Source of the DNA: Piezodorus guildinii
Lineage: Eukaryota > Arthropoda > Insecta > Hemiptera > Pentatomidae
Reading direction: 5' to 3'
Length of the DNA: 64,000 bases
Assembly (NCBI GenBank): GCA_023052935.1
Contig: CM041293.1
Coordinates: forward strand, 55,106,725-55,170,724
The notes under the pieces are model-generated. The model was not told the origin of the DNA. It was given only the letters and a program-made list of their open reading frames with translations, and made no database searches. The position numbers were made by a program, and so were the translations under genes. This document shows, one piece after another, positions 21,538 through 33,208 of this stretch (its first letter is position 1; every line of letters begins with the position of its first letter).

Positions 21538-22712
21538 CTAAAAACTGGTGCGCGCAACACACGATTTACACTTACCTCCATTATTTATATAACTTCAAGA
21601 ATTTTTAAACAATTTTATTAACGAAAATATATTGTTAAAGAATTAATTAAATTCGATTTAAATAGAAACATGTGTTCTATTAAATAATCTATAATAGAGG
21701 TACTCACTACGTTTGCTATAGCATGCTATTTGTGTTATTTTGCTAAATGGGTTTAGCACAAATAGCATGCTATAGCAAACGTGGTGAGTACCCCTTATAT
21801 TATTATATACGACAGTCAGTTTTTTTTATAGGCTTTTCTTTTCATCACTCTCAGTTAACTTTTACAATAGTATGTATGAGATAATATTTATTCTTAAATA
21901 TTTAGCATTCCAACGGTATGTTATACATGTATATTACTATTCTTTAGTTCAAAAGCAAGAATATTGCATTAAAAAATTATTTTTCTGTTTCCTCGTTTAG
22001 TTTTATATCGTATTCGTTTAACTTATATTTTACCAGTTTTTTATCAATGGTGACGAGATCGTTTGGTTATTTTTATAGAATCAACAAAATTAAAGGTAGT
22101 TAAGAGGAAAAATTTTGTAATATCGCCACTTAAGCCCTGTCAGACTATTTCAATCAGAATGAAACCAATATGATATTAAAGCCCGTTCAAATTTACATCG
22201 ACATAGAGAGTTAAATCCAAACCGTTACTGCCGAATTTATAAAAATCGTAAAAAGGGTCAAAATGCAACGTATTAATACCTCTTCATGTACGCTAATTTT
22301 GATGAAAAAGATTTTGTGACCTCTCGGACGTATATTTGTCTTAAATATGAAATTTCAGTATCATAGGACTTTTCGTTCGAGTTACCGCACACACAGACCT
22401 TTTTGCGGGAATGGTCGTTTTGACTCAGGATACTCTAAAACGTGTATTTCCGTTGAAAACTGGAATTCAAAAGTTTTTACGATCGTAATATTTTCCCTTA
22501 ATATTTATTTTATATATAGGTTAGTGAAAGTAAAAATGTAATATTGTTAGATTATTTGATCTCAGTAACATGTTTCCAATGATGGATAATAAACTTCGTA
22601 TTTAAATTAACTTATATTTTTTTGTTCAACAGTTTTTTAACCATTGGGTTATTTAATAGTTTTTTAATTGATTTTAACTCCCGAGGTTAGTGAAAGATGG
22701 TGTTGCAAGCAC
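21538..22712 (+). mobile_element. Family A, full-length copy with both inverted ends
   Basis: Left end AAACTGGTGCGCGCAACACA; right end (reverse complement) AATCTGGTGCTTGCAACACC. The inner side of the right arm (22541-22690) mirrors the left arm more loosely. Removing the 98-bp hairpin at 21697-21794 leaves about 1.08 kb. This copy and 32729-34310 show that family A has long terminal inverted repeats rather than one defined end. Confidence 0.8.
21697..21794. mobile_element. 98-bp near-perfect hairpin element inside family A
   Basis: Arms from GAGGTACTCACTACGTTTGC through TATAGCATGCTATTTGTG fold on a right arm ending GTGGTGAGTACCCC. An inner stem GCTAAA-TGGG-TTTAGC closes the loop. Family A copies elsewhere lack it, so it is an insertion. 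A 4-nt or shorter target duplication cannot be resolved in the A/T flanks. Confidence 0.85.
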
Positions 22713-23084
22713 CAGATTGTTATTTTTTTTTTTTTTATAGAACTTATAACTATGTTAAAATTCGTCTGATTTATGACAGTAATATTAGTGCTAAATTTCC
22801 TAATTCATAGAATGTATACAAAATTATAAATTTATTTAAGTATTGATACTAAGTATATAAAATGAAAACTTAAAACACACTCATACGTATAATACCTATA
22901 GTTGATGAAAAAAAATTTTTTTTGCGCCTATTAATTTAAATGATTATTGTCTTCTCCAACCAACTGATGTTTGCTCAACTGTGCATTAGTCGAAGTTTTT
23001 AAAAGTTTATATAGAACTTAACAGACTTCATTCAGGTGAGTGAACTAATTTTATTTAAATGAATTTCAAAAATAGTTCTCCGTT

Positions 23085-23240
23085 GACAGATTGAGGAGAA
23101 AATTAGTCCGCGTGGCGGCCAGAGGAAGGAAAACAATGAAATAGTAATTGAATAAATATATATTTTGTTGCAACGTTTCGACCCATATTGTGGGCTATCT
23201 TCAGGGATCCTTTAGCAATGGCAGCTATAAAAATGAAAAT
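23085..23240 (-). mobile_element. Family B relative
   Basis: The minus strand reads CTGAAGA (23198-23204), then T, AGCCCA-CAATA-TGGGTC, then GAAAC (23175-23179). Further on, AATTAGTCCGCGTGGCGGCC (23101-23120) matches the reverse strand of 818-982 (AATTAGTCCGGGTGGCGGTC). The ends are not defined by a clear TSD. Confidence 0.6.
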
Positions 23241-23288
23241 GTAATTCGAGTCTATTCTTAGGCGCCTTTCCTGGAGTTTCTCTATGGG

Positions 23289-23330
23289 CCTCGAGGTTCA
23301 GTTAGAATTTAGACTGAACCTTGAGACACG
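23289..23330. repeat. Small hairpin
   Basis: CTCGAGGTTCAGT and ACTGAACCTTGAG pair across a 10-nt loop. Confidence 0.75.
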
Positions 23331-23429
23331 TTAGATAGTTTCCTATATTTATATATTATAATGTTAGTTAATTTAAATATTACAATTAGAATGAGGTGAT
23401 AAGTTTTAACATTTTAAGATGAGTTATGT

Positions 23430-24300
23430 TCTACATTAAGCCATAATTTTTCTTATCGTTTAATTTTTTTTTTTCTCAACTTGGACTAGTATTATTAGCT
23501 AGTTTAAGTATATGTAGACAAAATTTAAACATAATTTTCTTTAAAAGAATTTATATCGCATATATTTCAAAATTCATTTCTACATTAAGCTATTATTTTT
23601 CTTTTCTTTATTTACTTTTTCTTTTTATTTATTTTTTTCTTAACTTGAACCCGTATTATGCTTATTAATGTAGCGTTTAGCTGGTTAAACTATATGTAGT
23701 CAACATTTAACATGATTTTCCTTAAAGGAAATTATATAAATCCTTCTAAAGCTCTCCAATTATACTTTCTGTTCTTTTATTATGATTATATTTCAAAATT
23801 AATTTCTACGTTAGGTTTTAATTTTTCATTTCTTGATTTATTTTTTCTTCGTAAATATTTTGTCCTCGACTTGAACTCGTCTTACGCATATTAATTAACA
23901 TAATTTAAAAGAATTTATATTGTCTACTATTCTAAATATATTTCAAAATTCAGTTCTATATTAAGCTATAATTTTTCTTTAATTTTAATTTTTTTTTTCT
24001 TAAATCGAACTCGTATTATGCTTTTCGTATTAATGTAGCCTTTAGCTGGTTAAAGTTAATATAGTCAAAATTGTAACATAATTTTCCTTAAAAGAATTTA
24101 TATTGCCATATAATCCAAAACCTATTTTAAATTTTTTTTTTTGTTTTAATATATTTTTCTCAACTTTAACTTGTATTATGTTTTATTAATTTAGCTTTTG
24201 CTAATTAAAATATAAGTAGTCAATATTTTAACATATTTTTCCTCAAATGAAATTATATTCCAAATATATTTAATTATTTTAAACAAATTAAATTATATGA
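23430..24300. repeat. Diverged tandem array, unit about 160 bp
   Basis: The anchor CTTGAACTCGTATTATG-like sequence occurs near 23478, 23639, 23860, 23999 and 24158. Each is followed by TTAGCTGGTTAAA, ATGTAGTCAA, ACATAATTTTCCTTAAAAGA and TTTCAAAATT, and preceded by TCTACATTAAGC-type and ATTTTTCTTT blocks. Spacing is 139-221 nt. Units differ by small gaps, so the array is old. Confidence 0.8.
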
Positions 24301-24578
24301 GTTGATCTAAAGCTCCCCTATTACACTTCCTATTGTATCATACTTTTTTCTTTTTTTTTCTCCTGTATTATTTACATCATAATTAAATTTCCATTTATTA
24401 AATTAAATTCCTTTAAATTAAAATCCCATTAATTAGCTTTCTCATTACTTAAACTATGAACTGTTATTAGTTATATTTTTTTATAATTTAAGTCCTGTGT
24501 AAATATTGTATGAATGTTGTATTTCAACACCATTATTTATGTCTGAATTAGGTCATATTGTAATATAGCAAAATGCTA
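24301..24578. other. Unassigned AT-rich DNA
   Basis: Possibly the worn edge of the tandem array; nothing else seen. Confidence 0.4.
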
Positions 24579-25503
24579 TTGGGTTGTGTACCATGAAATG
24601 TCCGTTTTCAAGGTAAAGGATTTTTATTAAAAATACGATATGAAAACAAGATAATTTTATTCCAAGTATTTACCTTCTTTTTCTACACATTTTTCCCAAC
24701 GTGACACCAACTTTTTTTATCCCCGAACTGAAAAACTCTGAGCTTTGAAGTGAAACAAAATCTTAAAACGCAATTTTCACTTGATCATCATTTTCAAAAA
24801 GTTTTCCTCTGACGAAGTTGTCTAAATTCCTGAACAAGTGGTAATCTGTTGGAGACAAGTCGGGAGAATATGGTGGGTGCGGAAGAATTTCGTGGCCCGG
24901 TTCTTTCAATTTTTGCACGGTATGTTTTAAAACATGGGGTCTTGCTGCCGCTCTGTGAGATTATGAGGTACCGATGTATCGAGCTTTTTTACTTTACCAA
25001 TACACTTTAAATGTCTGGAAACGGTAGAAGCACTTGCATTTAGTTGTGCTGAGAGTCCTTTAACTGTTTGGTAGGGGTTTCCTTCTACTGTATGTTTGAG
25101 GACATCGTTGTCTATTACGAACGGAGGTCTTCCTCGGGGCAAGTTTTCCAAGTAGGTATCCCCAGCTGAAAACTTAACAAACCAACGGCGAATGGTCCGT
25201 TCATTAACACACCCTTCCCCAAACGCCTTGCAAACATTTCTAGTGGCCTCAGCAGCTGAATGGCCGAGTATAAACTCGTACAAAAATATTACTCGAAAAT
25301 TGCGTGTTTCTATGTTCATATTTGGAGGTATACTAAAAAGTGGGTAAATGATTGGGAAGCTAATGTTTATAATACAAAGGTAGAGGATTAGTAACTGTTT
25401 ACTTTAAATATGTAAACATTCGGAAGATAACAACAGAGCCCTGCAAAATCCTTTTTGTATTTCAGAAACTATAAAAACGGACATTTCATGTGAAACAACA
25501 CAA
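24579..25503 (-). mobile_element. Mariner transposon, internally deleted (925 bp)
   Basis: TA on both sides (24577-24578, 25504-25505), ends related to those of the copy at 11462-12280. The minus strand encodes the transposase N-terminal region to TERQQDPMF, then jumps to a C-terminal segment reading HTVQKLKEPGHEILPHPP, YSPDLSPTDYHLFRNLDNF, VRGKLFENDDQV and RFCFTSKLRVFQFGDKK. The third catalytic Asp (SPDL) is kept but the block with the first two is deleted, and the junction shifts frame. The two copies have different deletions, so they arose separately from a longer parent. Confidence 0.94.
24927..25319 (-). pseudogene. Mariner transposase N-terminal half
   Basis: 130 residues, start MNIETRNFRVIFLYEF. 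The first helix-turn-helix ends with NERTIRRWFVKFSAGDTYLE; then NLPRGRPPFVIDNDVLKHTV and the second helix-turn-helix PYQTVKGLSAQLNASASTVS plus RHLKCIGKVKKLD follow. PHNLTERQQ is the conserved stretch just before the catalytic core (usually WVPHxLTExQ; here the W is S). The frame then hits a stop right after the deletion junction. No catalytic triad, so only end-binding is conceivable. Confidence 0.9.
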
Positions 25504-26324
25504 TACATCGGGAAACTCGTTACATCTTATATCTGGGGATCGCCTGTATCAATAAAAATAAAATAACGTATATGTAAAACTTCAGGAAGAAACTGATTAG
25601 GTCAATTAATTTTATTATTGTTATTTATTATAACAGTTATTATTTAACTAGTTTCTCAAATTGTCGAATCATGTAATTTCCTTCATAAAATATCTTTTTA
25701 CTCTTACTTTTCATTTTTTTTTTTATTCATTTATCCAAAAAGTTTAGAAATGAACGAATTGGCAAAATATGACCTTTTTGCCATAAAGTTCTGGTTTTTT
25801 TTACGAATCACCTTTTTCAAAATGATTAAATGGGAGATTGTTTTTATTGTTGTAACACTTATAAGTAGCCCCAATTTTTATTTCAACTTCTTATTTCGAT
25901 TTCTTTCTTTTTTTTAAATCACATCATAAATTTAATTTTGATTTCCGAAATTACTAACTCAGTATGAGTTCTTAACTTTTATCATCAAATATCTTATTTT
26001 AAACTTTAACCTGAAATATTGTCCTAACTCCCCAAATGTTTTATAATAACTACTAAAAACAAGGCCCTAGAATATTGAAATTCCTAATACTTAACTAGTA
26101 TATGAAAAATCAATATAAATCAGTTTTTCTCATACACCCTCTATTTTGGATTTTAACAGCGATATTAATTAATTGATTTTAACCTAAGAAACTTTAAAAA
26201 TGTTTTTTTCTTTTAAAGCTTTCTTTTTAAGTTATTAACTTTATTAGCTCTGAAGTCTAAAATATAAGTTGGAACTAGACAATTTAAACAATGCGCATAT
26301 GAAAATAAAGATTGGTAGGATGAA
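25504..26324. other. Unassigned AT-rich DNA
   Basis: No domain-bearing frame or repeat recognised. Confidence 0.5.
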
Positions 26325-27365
26325 TAAAAAATCTGGTGGGCGTAAGCCACGTTTTCCACTTCTTAAAATCAAATTAAATAGTATTTAGTTAATACACTTA
26401 GAGATAAATTGTTAAAGAATTAATTGCATTGAATTTCAATAGAAACACGTGTATTTGTGTATTAAATAATTCATTATATTATTATTTTTGACAATCAGCG
26501 AGTTTTATCGGTTTTTCATCACTCTTCATTATTTTTTACAACTTTGCGGATAATAATATGGAAATAATAATTTTTAAGATAATAATTTTTTTATTTAATA
26601 AGTAATAAATAATTATCTATTAATTAATTATTTTTTATAATTATTATACCATGGTAGATAATTATTTTTTTATAGTTAATTATTTTTCTAAAATCTTTAG
26701 ATTTCCAACAGTATATTATACGTCTATATTACTGTTCATATTTTTGTTGTTATAGTATATTTTTGTTCATAAACACCAAAATTGCATAAAAAAGTTTTAG
26801 TCTTTTCATTTTGAGTATGATATCGTATTCGTTAAAATTATGTATTTATCCGTTTGTTAATAGTTCTAAATTCATGATATTGGTTTTTTTTTTCTAGATT
26901 CTACGAAATGAAAGGTACTGTAGAGGAAGAAAATTTAAATTATCGGCATTTTACCCCTGTCAGACTATTTCAATCAGAATGCAACCTACATGATATTAAA
27001 GCCCGTCCAATTTTACATCGATATAGCGAGTTCAATCAAAATAGTTTAAGCCGTTTTTGAGAAAATCGGAAATAGGTGCATAATGTATGGTATAAAGTGG
27101 CTCTTCTGCTTAGCTAATTTTGATGAAAATGTTGCCGTAACTTCTCGATTGTATTGCTGTTTTAAACATGAAATTTCAGTTTATAACGGCTTTTCATTTT
27201 AGCACTGGATCACGCTCACAGACTTTTTTTTGGGACTTGGTTACTTTGACTCAAGGAACCATAAAACGTTCATTTCCGTTAAAAGCTTAAATTCGAATAT
27301 TTTCACGATCGCAGTACTTTCCCTTATTATATATTTCATTTATAGGTAAGAGAAAGTAAAAATTA
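26325..27365 (+). mobile_element. Family A, near full-length copy
   Basis: Left tip AAAATCTGGTGGGCGTAAGC; includes ACAGTATATTATACGTCTAT, AAGCCCGTCCAATTTTACAT, ATGAAATTTCAGTTTATAA and the terminal CTTTCCCTTATTATATATTT then GGTAAGAGAAAGTAAAAAT. An AT expansion near 26540-26690 lengthens it. Confidence 0.88.
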
Positions 27366-28544
27366 AAACTAGGTATTAGGATGGAAATTCAGTCAAAGAA
27401 TGGTTTTTAACCAAAAAAAAAAAAAAAACCAAGCCCTTGATTAATTTTGATATTTAAATGCGTGTAGTGTTACAGGTAAACTAACTCCAATTTTTAATCT
27501 ATCTTCCGCTTTCCCTAATTTTCTCGACCAACAAGTATAATGGTAAACCATTTGTATAAATAACCACTTTTATTTAAAACATTAAAGAAAATACTTGTTT
27601 GAACTTGGTAGTCCCTTTTTTCCATCCTTTGTATTTTTCTTTTCTTTACTTTGAATACTCTGATCAATTATGTTACAATTAAATGTGAAGATTAAAAAAA
27701 AAAATCTTATAGTGGGTTGGTGTTTAGCTGTCAAGTAACAATCGAGTTTTAAAAAATTTATATTAAGTAGAGATACAATATGAAATCATGGCCATCATTA
27801 TTTCTAATTTACCAAATCATTATCCAAATTTCAATTGTAATAGTGAAGTTACATATCTATGACGTACAAAATGTCCATTCTTCCATAAGATGTGCAACAT
27901 TATAATATAAAATATTGTGAATACGTATGTATACATATCTCTATGTGATTTTATTTTCCCTTTAAATGGATTTAAATTTAAAGGGAAAAAACTATTTCAC
28001 AGAGAGATAAAGTTTATACTTAATTGTGTTCTATTGACTGCAACCTGAACCAACTTCTCCAAGAACATAGTGAATCTTTAATAGTTTATTCTGTTTTAAA
28101 TATGAAGGATTAGATAGTTCGTGTGGTGATCGAAATACGTTTCAAATTTTCACTACCGCGCGAATTATGTCATCTTACAGCGATATGTAGTTAATGTCTC
28201 CTCTCTTTACCTTCTCTTACATTTATACATTTCTAGTTGGCTACTATGTATCACGTAATTTTGCGAGAAATACATCTATTCTAACTATAATTCTAGAAAT
28301 GGTATTTTTGGAGAAGTGGGAATAAAGGAAAAAGAACCATGCACTGTACAAGTACACTTCAATCCGCGAAAAAATGAATCACTAACTTTTAATGTTGAAC
28401 CTGGCAGATGGTTCTAGAATGAAAAATCTTTGTACAGTCGTACTTCCGAGGGGACATAAATTGGTGGTCCAGAGCCTGGGCTAAGTCCCGTTAAATACGA
28501 GTATATCTATCCTAATTAACTTAGGAACTATTTAAGGCCTCCAC
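27366..28544. other. Unassigned DNA
   Basis: Contains a foldback at 27936-28008. At 28276-28420 an open stretch without a start reads NGIFGEVGIKEKEPCTVQ, then VHFNPRKNESLTFNVEPG; I do not recognise it. Confidence 0.4.
27936..28008. repeat. Foldback of about 30-nt arms
   Basis: TATCTCTATGTGATTTTATT then TTCCCTTTAAAT pairs with ATTTAAAGGGAAAAAACTAT then TTCACAGAGAGATA, with a few mismatches and a short loop. Confidence 0.7.
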
Positions 28545-29030
28545 TTTAATATCGTCCGGCTGATATCCCAACCCATCCTAACACATTCCTTTCTACCTAT
28601 GCCGATGACACTTGCGTGCTATCAGTTCATAATGATCCTAGTATTCCTCTCAAACTCTCCAATCCCACATCAGAGACCTTAAGGTATGGTGTCAGAATAT
28701 GAGAATTAAAATCAATGCCAATAAATCCCATCAAGTTACCTCTACCCTACTCTTAATCCTGTGGCATCCTGTCCTACAGTGTCCTTTAATGATATCCCGC
28801 TTGTTCCGGTTGAACAGATCCGTTACTTAGGCTTACTGCTTGACAAAAGTCTTAGAGTGAATCCGCAACAAGAAACAAAAGATAATATTGAACAAGACTG
28901 AAAAGACAAGAAACTGCTCGCCGATTTCGGTTACTTCAAAATTTACTTGACAGACGTTCAATCCTTTCACTTAACTACAAAAGACTCATTTACATGGCAA
29001 TTATAAGGCCTATCTGGAATGGCAACCGAT
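28545..29030 (+). pseudogene. LINE family 2 reverse transcriptase fragment
   Basis: Opens with ADIPTHPNTFLSTYADDTCV then LSVHNDPS, matching 13720-14730 but with the catalytic YADD intact. Frames break soon after. Later pieces RRFRLLQNLLDRRSILSLNY and KRLIYMAIIRPIW parallel the other copy, after which it is cut off. The upstream VPQGSVLG motif and all of the endonuclease are absent, so no activity is expected. Confidence 0.8.
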
Positions 29031-29480
29031 TCAAAATGATTTAATGTAATTACTCAGTTATTTTAGTTTTATATTTTTAATAATGAACCATTGTAAAAAA
29101 AAACAAAAGTTGCCCTAAAAATTTTAGGACTTACGTTTCAAGATACGTACAAACCTAGTAACGAATAAAAACAAAACAGTCTGTCCGCCGTACGAAATCA
29201 TAAATAACTCAATACAAAATAATAATAATATTTTGTATTCAATGACATTCGATATAGCATTTTTCCAGGCAAATTTCTATACAAAATTAATTAAGAAGCA
29301 TTGAAATCGAATTAGAAAAAGCAGAGATATATCTTTATGAAATAAGCAGTAGTGATTGGACATTTATCTTATTTATTGCTTTTCATATTAGTTAATTGCC
29401 TGTTAACAGCTATATAACCAGTTATGCCTTAACATAGATTTCTGGAAATAATTAACCATTATGCAATAATTTGTAGCGTT
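29031..29480 (+). repeat. Family C dispersed repeat with Helitron-like part
   Basis: ATTACTCAGTTATTTTAG, CGAATAAAAACAAAACAGTC then TGTCCGCCGTACGAAAT, GCAGAGATATATC, AAGCAGTAGTGATTGGACAT, AACAGCTATATAACC and GCAATAATTTGTAGCG occur in the same order as at 17540-18400. It directly follows the truncated LINE family 2 fragment. Confidence 0.65.
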
Positions 29481-29825
29481 TTTTTTTCGGACGACTCACA
29501 AATAAACATTTGAAACTCTCTTTTGTTAGGTATGGAAAGGAAAGCAATGAAGATAGAGCTAGTGATAGGTTTTTTTTTTAATTTACCTTGATTTCCTTAC
29601 CAATGCTTAGGTTTCCTCCCTACAACACCAAGAACTTGCTGTTGCTGGCAGCAACATTAATAAATCAATTGGTTAGTTTTCTCAGTAATTGAATTCTTTC
29701 CCCTCAATAACTGGAAAAATATTCCGTTTACGAATGAAGCTGATTTTTCGGCTAACCATTTTCCTTGAAGAGCTATTTAAAATTTCAACCCAGTGAGACT
29801 ATAGTTTAACTTATGTAAGAGAAAG

Positions 29826-30563
29826 TTTTTACAACAAACCATACAACTAAGTACAAGTGTTTTAATAAAAACCGGTAAAGAAATAGGACTCGAATTAAAT
29901 ACCGATGAGACGAAATATATGGTTAGTAGCAGAAACGGTGGCGATCTTGGTGATATCGATGTATCAGGGCATACTTTTGAACACGTAGAGAAATTCAAGT
30001 ACTTTGGCTAAATGATAACAAGAAAAAATTAAATCCAGGAAGAAATAATGTCCCGATTAAAGGTACGAAATGTGTGTTATTATTCAGTTGATAAGTTACT
30101 TAGCTCGCGGCTTCTATCTAAAAACTCAAAGGTTAGAATTTATAAAACTATTATTCTTCCAACTGATGTGAAACGTGGCCGCTTAATTTAAAGGTGAACA
30201 ACGGCTTAAGGTTTTCGAAAATAAGGTACTGCGTAAAATATTTGGTCCGAAGAGATAATAGGCCACTGGCTAGTTTAGAAGGTTGCACAACGCGGGATTT
30301 GTGTCCTATGGATATAATTGAGTTGATAGCATTGCGGAGGTCCAAATGGGCGCGTAAAGTGGTTGGGTCAGTGAGGAACGGATTCCGAGAAAGTTGGTAC
30401 TCTCTGAACTGACTGGCAGGCCGAAGCGTCGATGGGAGGATTGCTTTAAGGCTGATCTCGGGGGTTTGGGCTTGAACGGTGAACATTGGACGAGTCTGTG
30501 TAGGCAGACTTTGGTGGTATCGGCATCGAACCTTCGGGTTCGGTAAGCTTATTATTATTATTA
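29826..30563 (+). mobile_element. LINE family 1, 5'-truncated insertion with short TSD
   Basis: Plus-strand copy from TACAACAAACCATACAACTA to the CTTCGGGTTCGGTAAGC end and (TTA)n. TAAGAGAAAG flanks it at 29816-29825 and 30564-30573. Translation across breaks gives KTGKEIGLELNTDETKYMVS, DIDVSGHTFEHVEKFKY, a WPL-like segment, then ASLEGCTTRDLCPM-type frameshifted sequence and SVRNGFRESW in a wrong frame, so it is a pseudogene. Same truncation zone as 2533-3264. Confidence 0.85.
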
Positions 30564-30573
30564 TAAGAGAAAG

Positions 30574-31034
30574 AATTTATGCAGTGTTAATAAGAATTAT
30601 AGTTCTACGAAAGCTGTTCAACAATTTTATATTTTCCGTAGCATTTCTGTGCATTGTACTGTGCCACCGGTCATCTATCAGAAGGATTTCTCTTTTTTTT
30701 GTAATTTGGTTCCTGACTATACTTATTAATCTAGAATTAAAAAATAAATAAGTTTCTTACTTACTGCTGCGGCACTGGTGAGCCAGAACGAGTTTTCCAC
30801 CGCATTTCCTCCCCCACTCTCCTTCCTAATGACGTTATCTTGGCCCGAAATTCGTTTCCGTCAATAAATTTACAGATTCGTATATATCCTCGATCTTCGA
30901 GGGTTTCATCCTTATACGTTCGAGACTAAATAAATACCAGTTTTCCTTAGGTAATTGCTGTCATCGATATTACGTATTTCTGATATTGGACTTTTTCTAT
31001 AAACCAAATACTCGATGAGCTGTGTATTCAATAG

Positions 31035-31041
<7 letters not shown>
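30574..31041. other. Unassigned DNA
   Basis: No recognised element; the 30479-30751 open frame spans a LINE end and flank and is not a gene. Confidence 0.45.

Positions 31042-31068
<27 letters not shown>
31042..31068. repeat. Poly(T) run
   Basis: 27 consecutive T residues. Confidence 0.9.
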
Positions 31069-31072
<4 letters not shown>

Positions 31073-31079
31073 AATAATA

Positions 31080-31440
31080 ACAATTGTAATCGGCTTAGCG
31101 AACCCTAGGGTTCGATGCCCACATCCCCAATACACTGCCTACACAGACTCGCCCAATGATCACCGTTCAAGCCCGAACTCCCAAGATCAGCCTTGACACA
31201 ATTCTCCCATCGACGTTTCTGCTTACCTTTCGGAATTCGTTCCTCGATTAGTTGACAGAGTACAACTTTACACGAAAATTTGAGTCTCCGCGATGTTAGC
31301 AATTAAATTATATTCCCAGATTACGAGCTCCTCAATTCTGCTTTATACTTTGTACTGATTGTACATTTGAACTCCCCCGTGACCTCATCTATCTTTGAAC
31401 TAAATATTTTACGCAGTATCTTATTTTGGAATTCCTGTTG
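31080..31440 (-). pseudogene. LINE family 1 fragment
   Basis: On the minus strand, GGGTTCGCTAAGCC at the 3' side with a decayed (TTA)n, then codons for KGKQKRRWENCVKADLGSSG, LNGDHWASLCRQ in frame, and SRRLKFSCKVV upstream. Internal deletion of the FADPTGRR segment. Continues to about 31440 with the AGGTCACGGGGGAGTT block. Confidence 0.75.
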
Positions 31441-31459
31441 TTTTTTAGTCTAAGTTTTT

Positions 31460-32727
31460 ACATTCACTTACCTTATTTATATGAAAAAAATAGTGAGGAA
31501 AATTATTGCAACAGTTACATTTTTCCAGTTTGCAATGTAAGTTTTAGTGTCCCGTGAGTCCAAATAACCATTTTCCGGTTATACAACAGATACAAATAGG
31601 TCTTCGTGTGTGTATTTGTGTTTTTTGTAACTCTAGCACGAATACGGAACTAATATTTTTATATTTATGACAAGTATTAGACTAGATGTTATACAAACTT
31701 CTGACCAGAAGTGCTACTTTCTACCATGCATTATGCACTTTTTTACGATTTTATCAAAAACTGCCCTTAGCTATTTCGATTTAACTCGCTATATCGATGT
31801 ATAAAATTTAATCGGCTTAAATATCATGTATGTTTTATTCTGATTAAAATAGTCGGAATTCGTCAATTCGGCTTGAATGACGATATTATATATTTTATGA
31901 CACAAGTAACTTTAATTATGTAGGTTCTATTAAAATTACCATTACGCCTTTTTAGCATCGATAAAAAAACAAATTGAACTAATTTCGATATCTAACTAAA
32001 GGAGAAATGAGCAAACATGTTTTTCTGTGCAATATTTGTGCTTTTTAACATAAAAAAAGTCTTATAGATATATAATATACCGTTGGAAAGCTAATGATTT
32101 CAGAAAAAAATATTATGTTTTGCACAAAACTAAAACTTATTAAAACAACATTATTTATTTGTTATTATTTTATTATTATTTTTTTTAAACAAAAAAATAC
32201 ATCAAGTAAATGTGAACATTGAGATATGGACATAAGAGGCGTGAGAATTTACCCAGTGGTAGCACTTCAAGGATTATTCTGATAAGTACGTCTCGAGGCC
32301 ATCGTCTTTTCAGCCGCCTTGGAGGATGATAAGGAATAGTAGGAAATGAGAGATTGCGGACAAGTGGGTTCGGGTGGACTGGTAATTTGGAGTGAAAGGA
32401 AGTATATCTAATTCGGGCTTAGTCTGCAATTAATGGGGTATTTAGGTCTTTATGGATTATTTTATTGGTGACAAATTAAGGGGCATTTACGATCTTTCGG
32501 AGGATTTTGGATGCGAGAGAAATGTGATGGCTTGGTAGATACTCATAGTTCAATTCCATGTGTCCAAATAGGCCTAAGTAAAGTAAAACTTTGTTAAGGA
32601 AAGTGATGAAAATTAACTGATTGTCGTAGATAATACTATAACTAATTATTTATTTAAAACACATGTTTCTATTGAAACTCAATCTAATCCATTTTTAATT
32701 ATTTATTTTCATCTCTAACTATTAAAA
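31460..32727 (-). mobile_element. Family A copy split by a LINE family 2 insertion
   Basis: Left part 31460-32140 from the CACTTACC-type end through CATGCATTATGCAC to TATTATGTTTTGCACAAAAC; right part 32595-32727 resumes with GTGATGAAAATTAACTGATT and reaches AACTATTAAAAAAA. Another family A copy begins at once at 32729 in the opposite direction, so two tips meet. Confidence 0.8.
32150..32594 (-). mobile_element. LINE family 2, 3' end nested in family A
   Basis: Minus strand: codons for KAAEKTMASRRTY resemble RLKRRWPRDL in the 14-kb copy, followed by CATTTACTTGATGTATTTTT, the family 2 terminal phrase, and an A-rich tail. Upstream part gives AYLDTWN and PKSSERS. All frames are broken. Confidence 0.75.
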
Positions 32728-33208
32728 AAAATCTGGTGCGGGCAACACACGACTTTCACTTACCTCGACTGTTAAAATCATTGATTTTAACAAAACGTGT
32801 ATTCATTTTCGTTTGAAACGTATGATTTAGATGAAATAATATAACTATATTAAATTTTTTATTAGTAATAAGTTTATCCCCTATTCGTCACTTTATATTA
32901 CCTTTTTCAACTTTGTGTATCATATAATATTTTTTCTAAAATCTTTCTCTTTCCAACGGTATATTATACGTCTATATTAATGTTATCATTGTCAATAAAC
33001 CAAAAATTTCATATAAAAATAGTTTTGCTTTTTTTCCTTTAGTTGGTAATCAAATTCGTCCAACTGGTTTATTTAGCTGTCCTGTTTCAACGTCATTAAG
33101 ATGATATGGGTATCTCTTCTGAATATATAAAATTAAAGGTAGTTTAGAAAACAAATTTTAAATATCGGTATTTAAGCTTTGTTAGACTGTTTCAATCAGA
33201 ATGAAACT

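Noticed and set aside
30151..30486. 111-codon minus-strand frame, and a similar 117-codon frame at 47531-47884
   Set aside because: Antisense to LINE family 1 copies; kept open only by codon bias of the sense strand.
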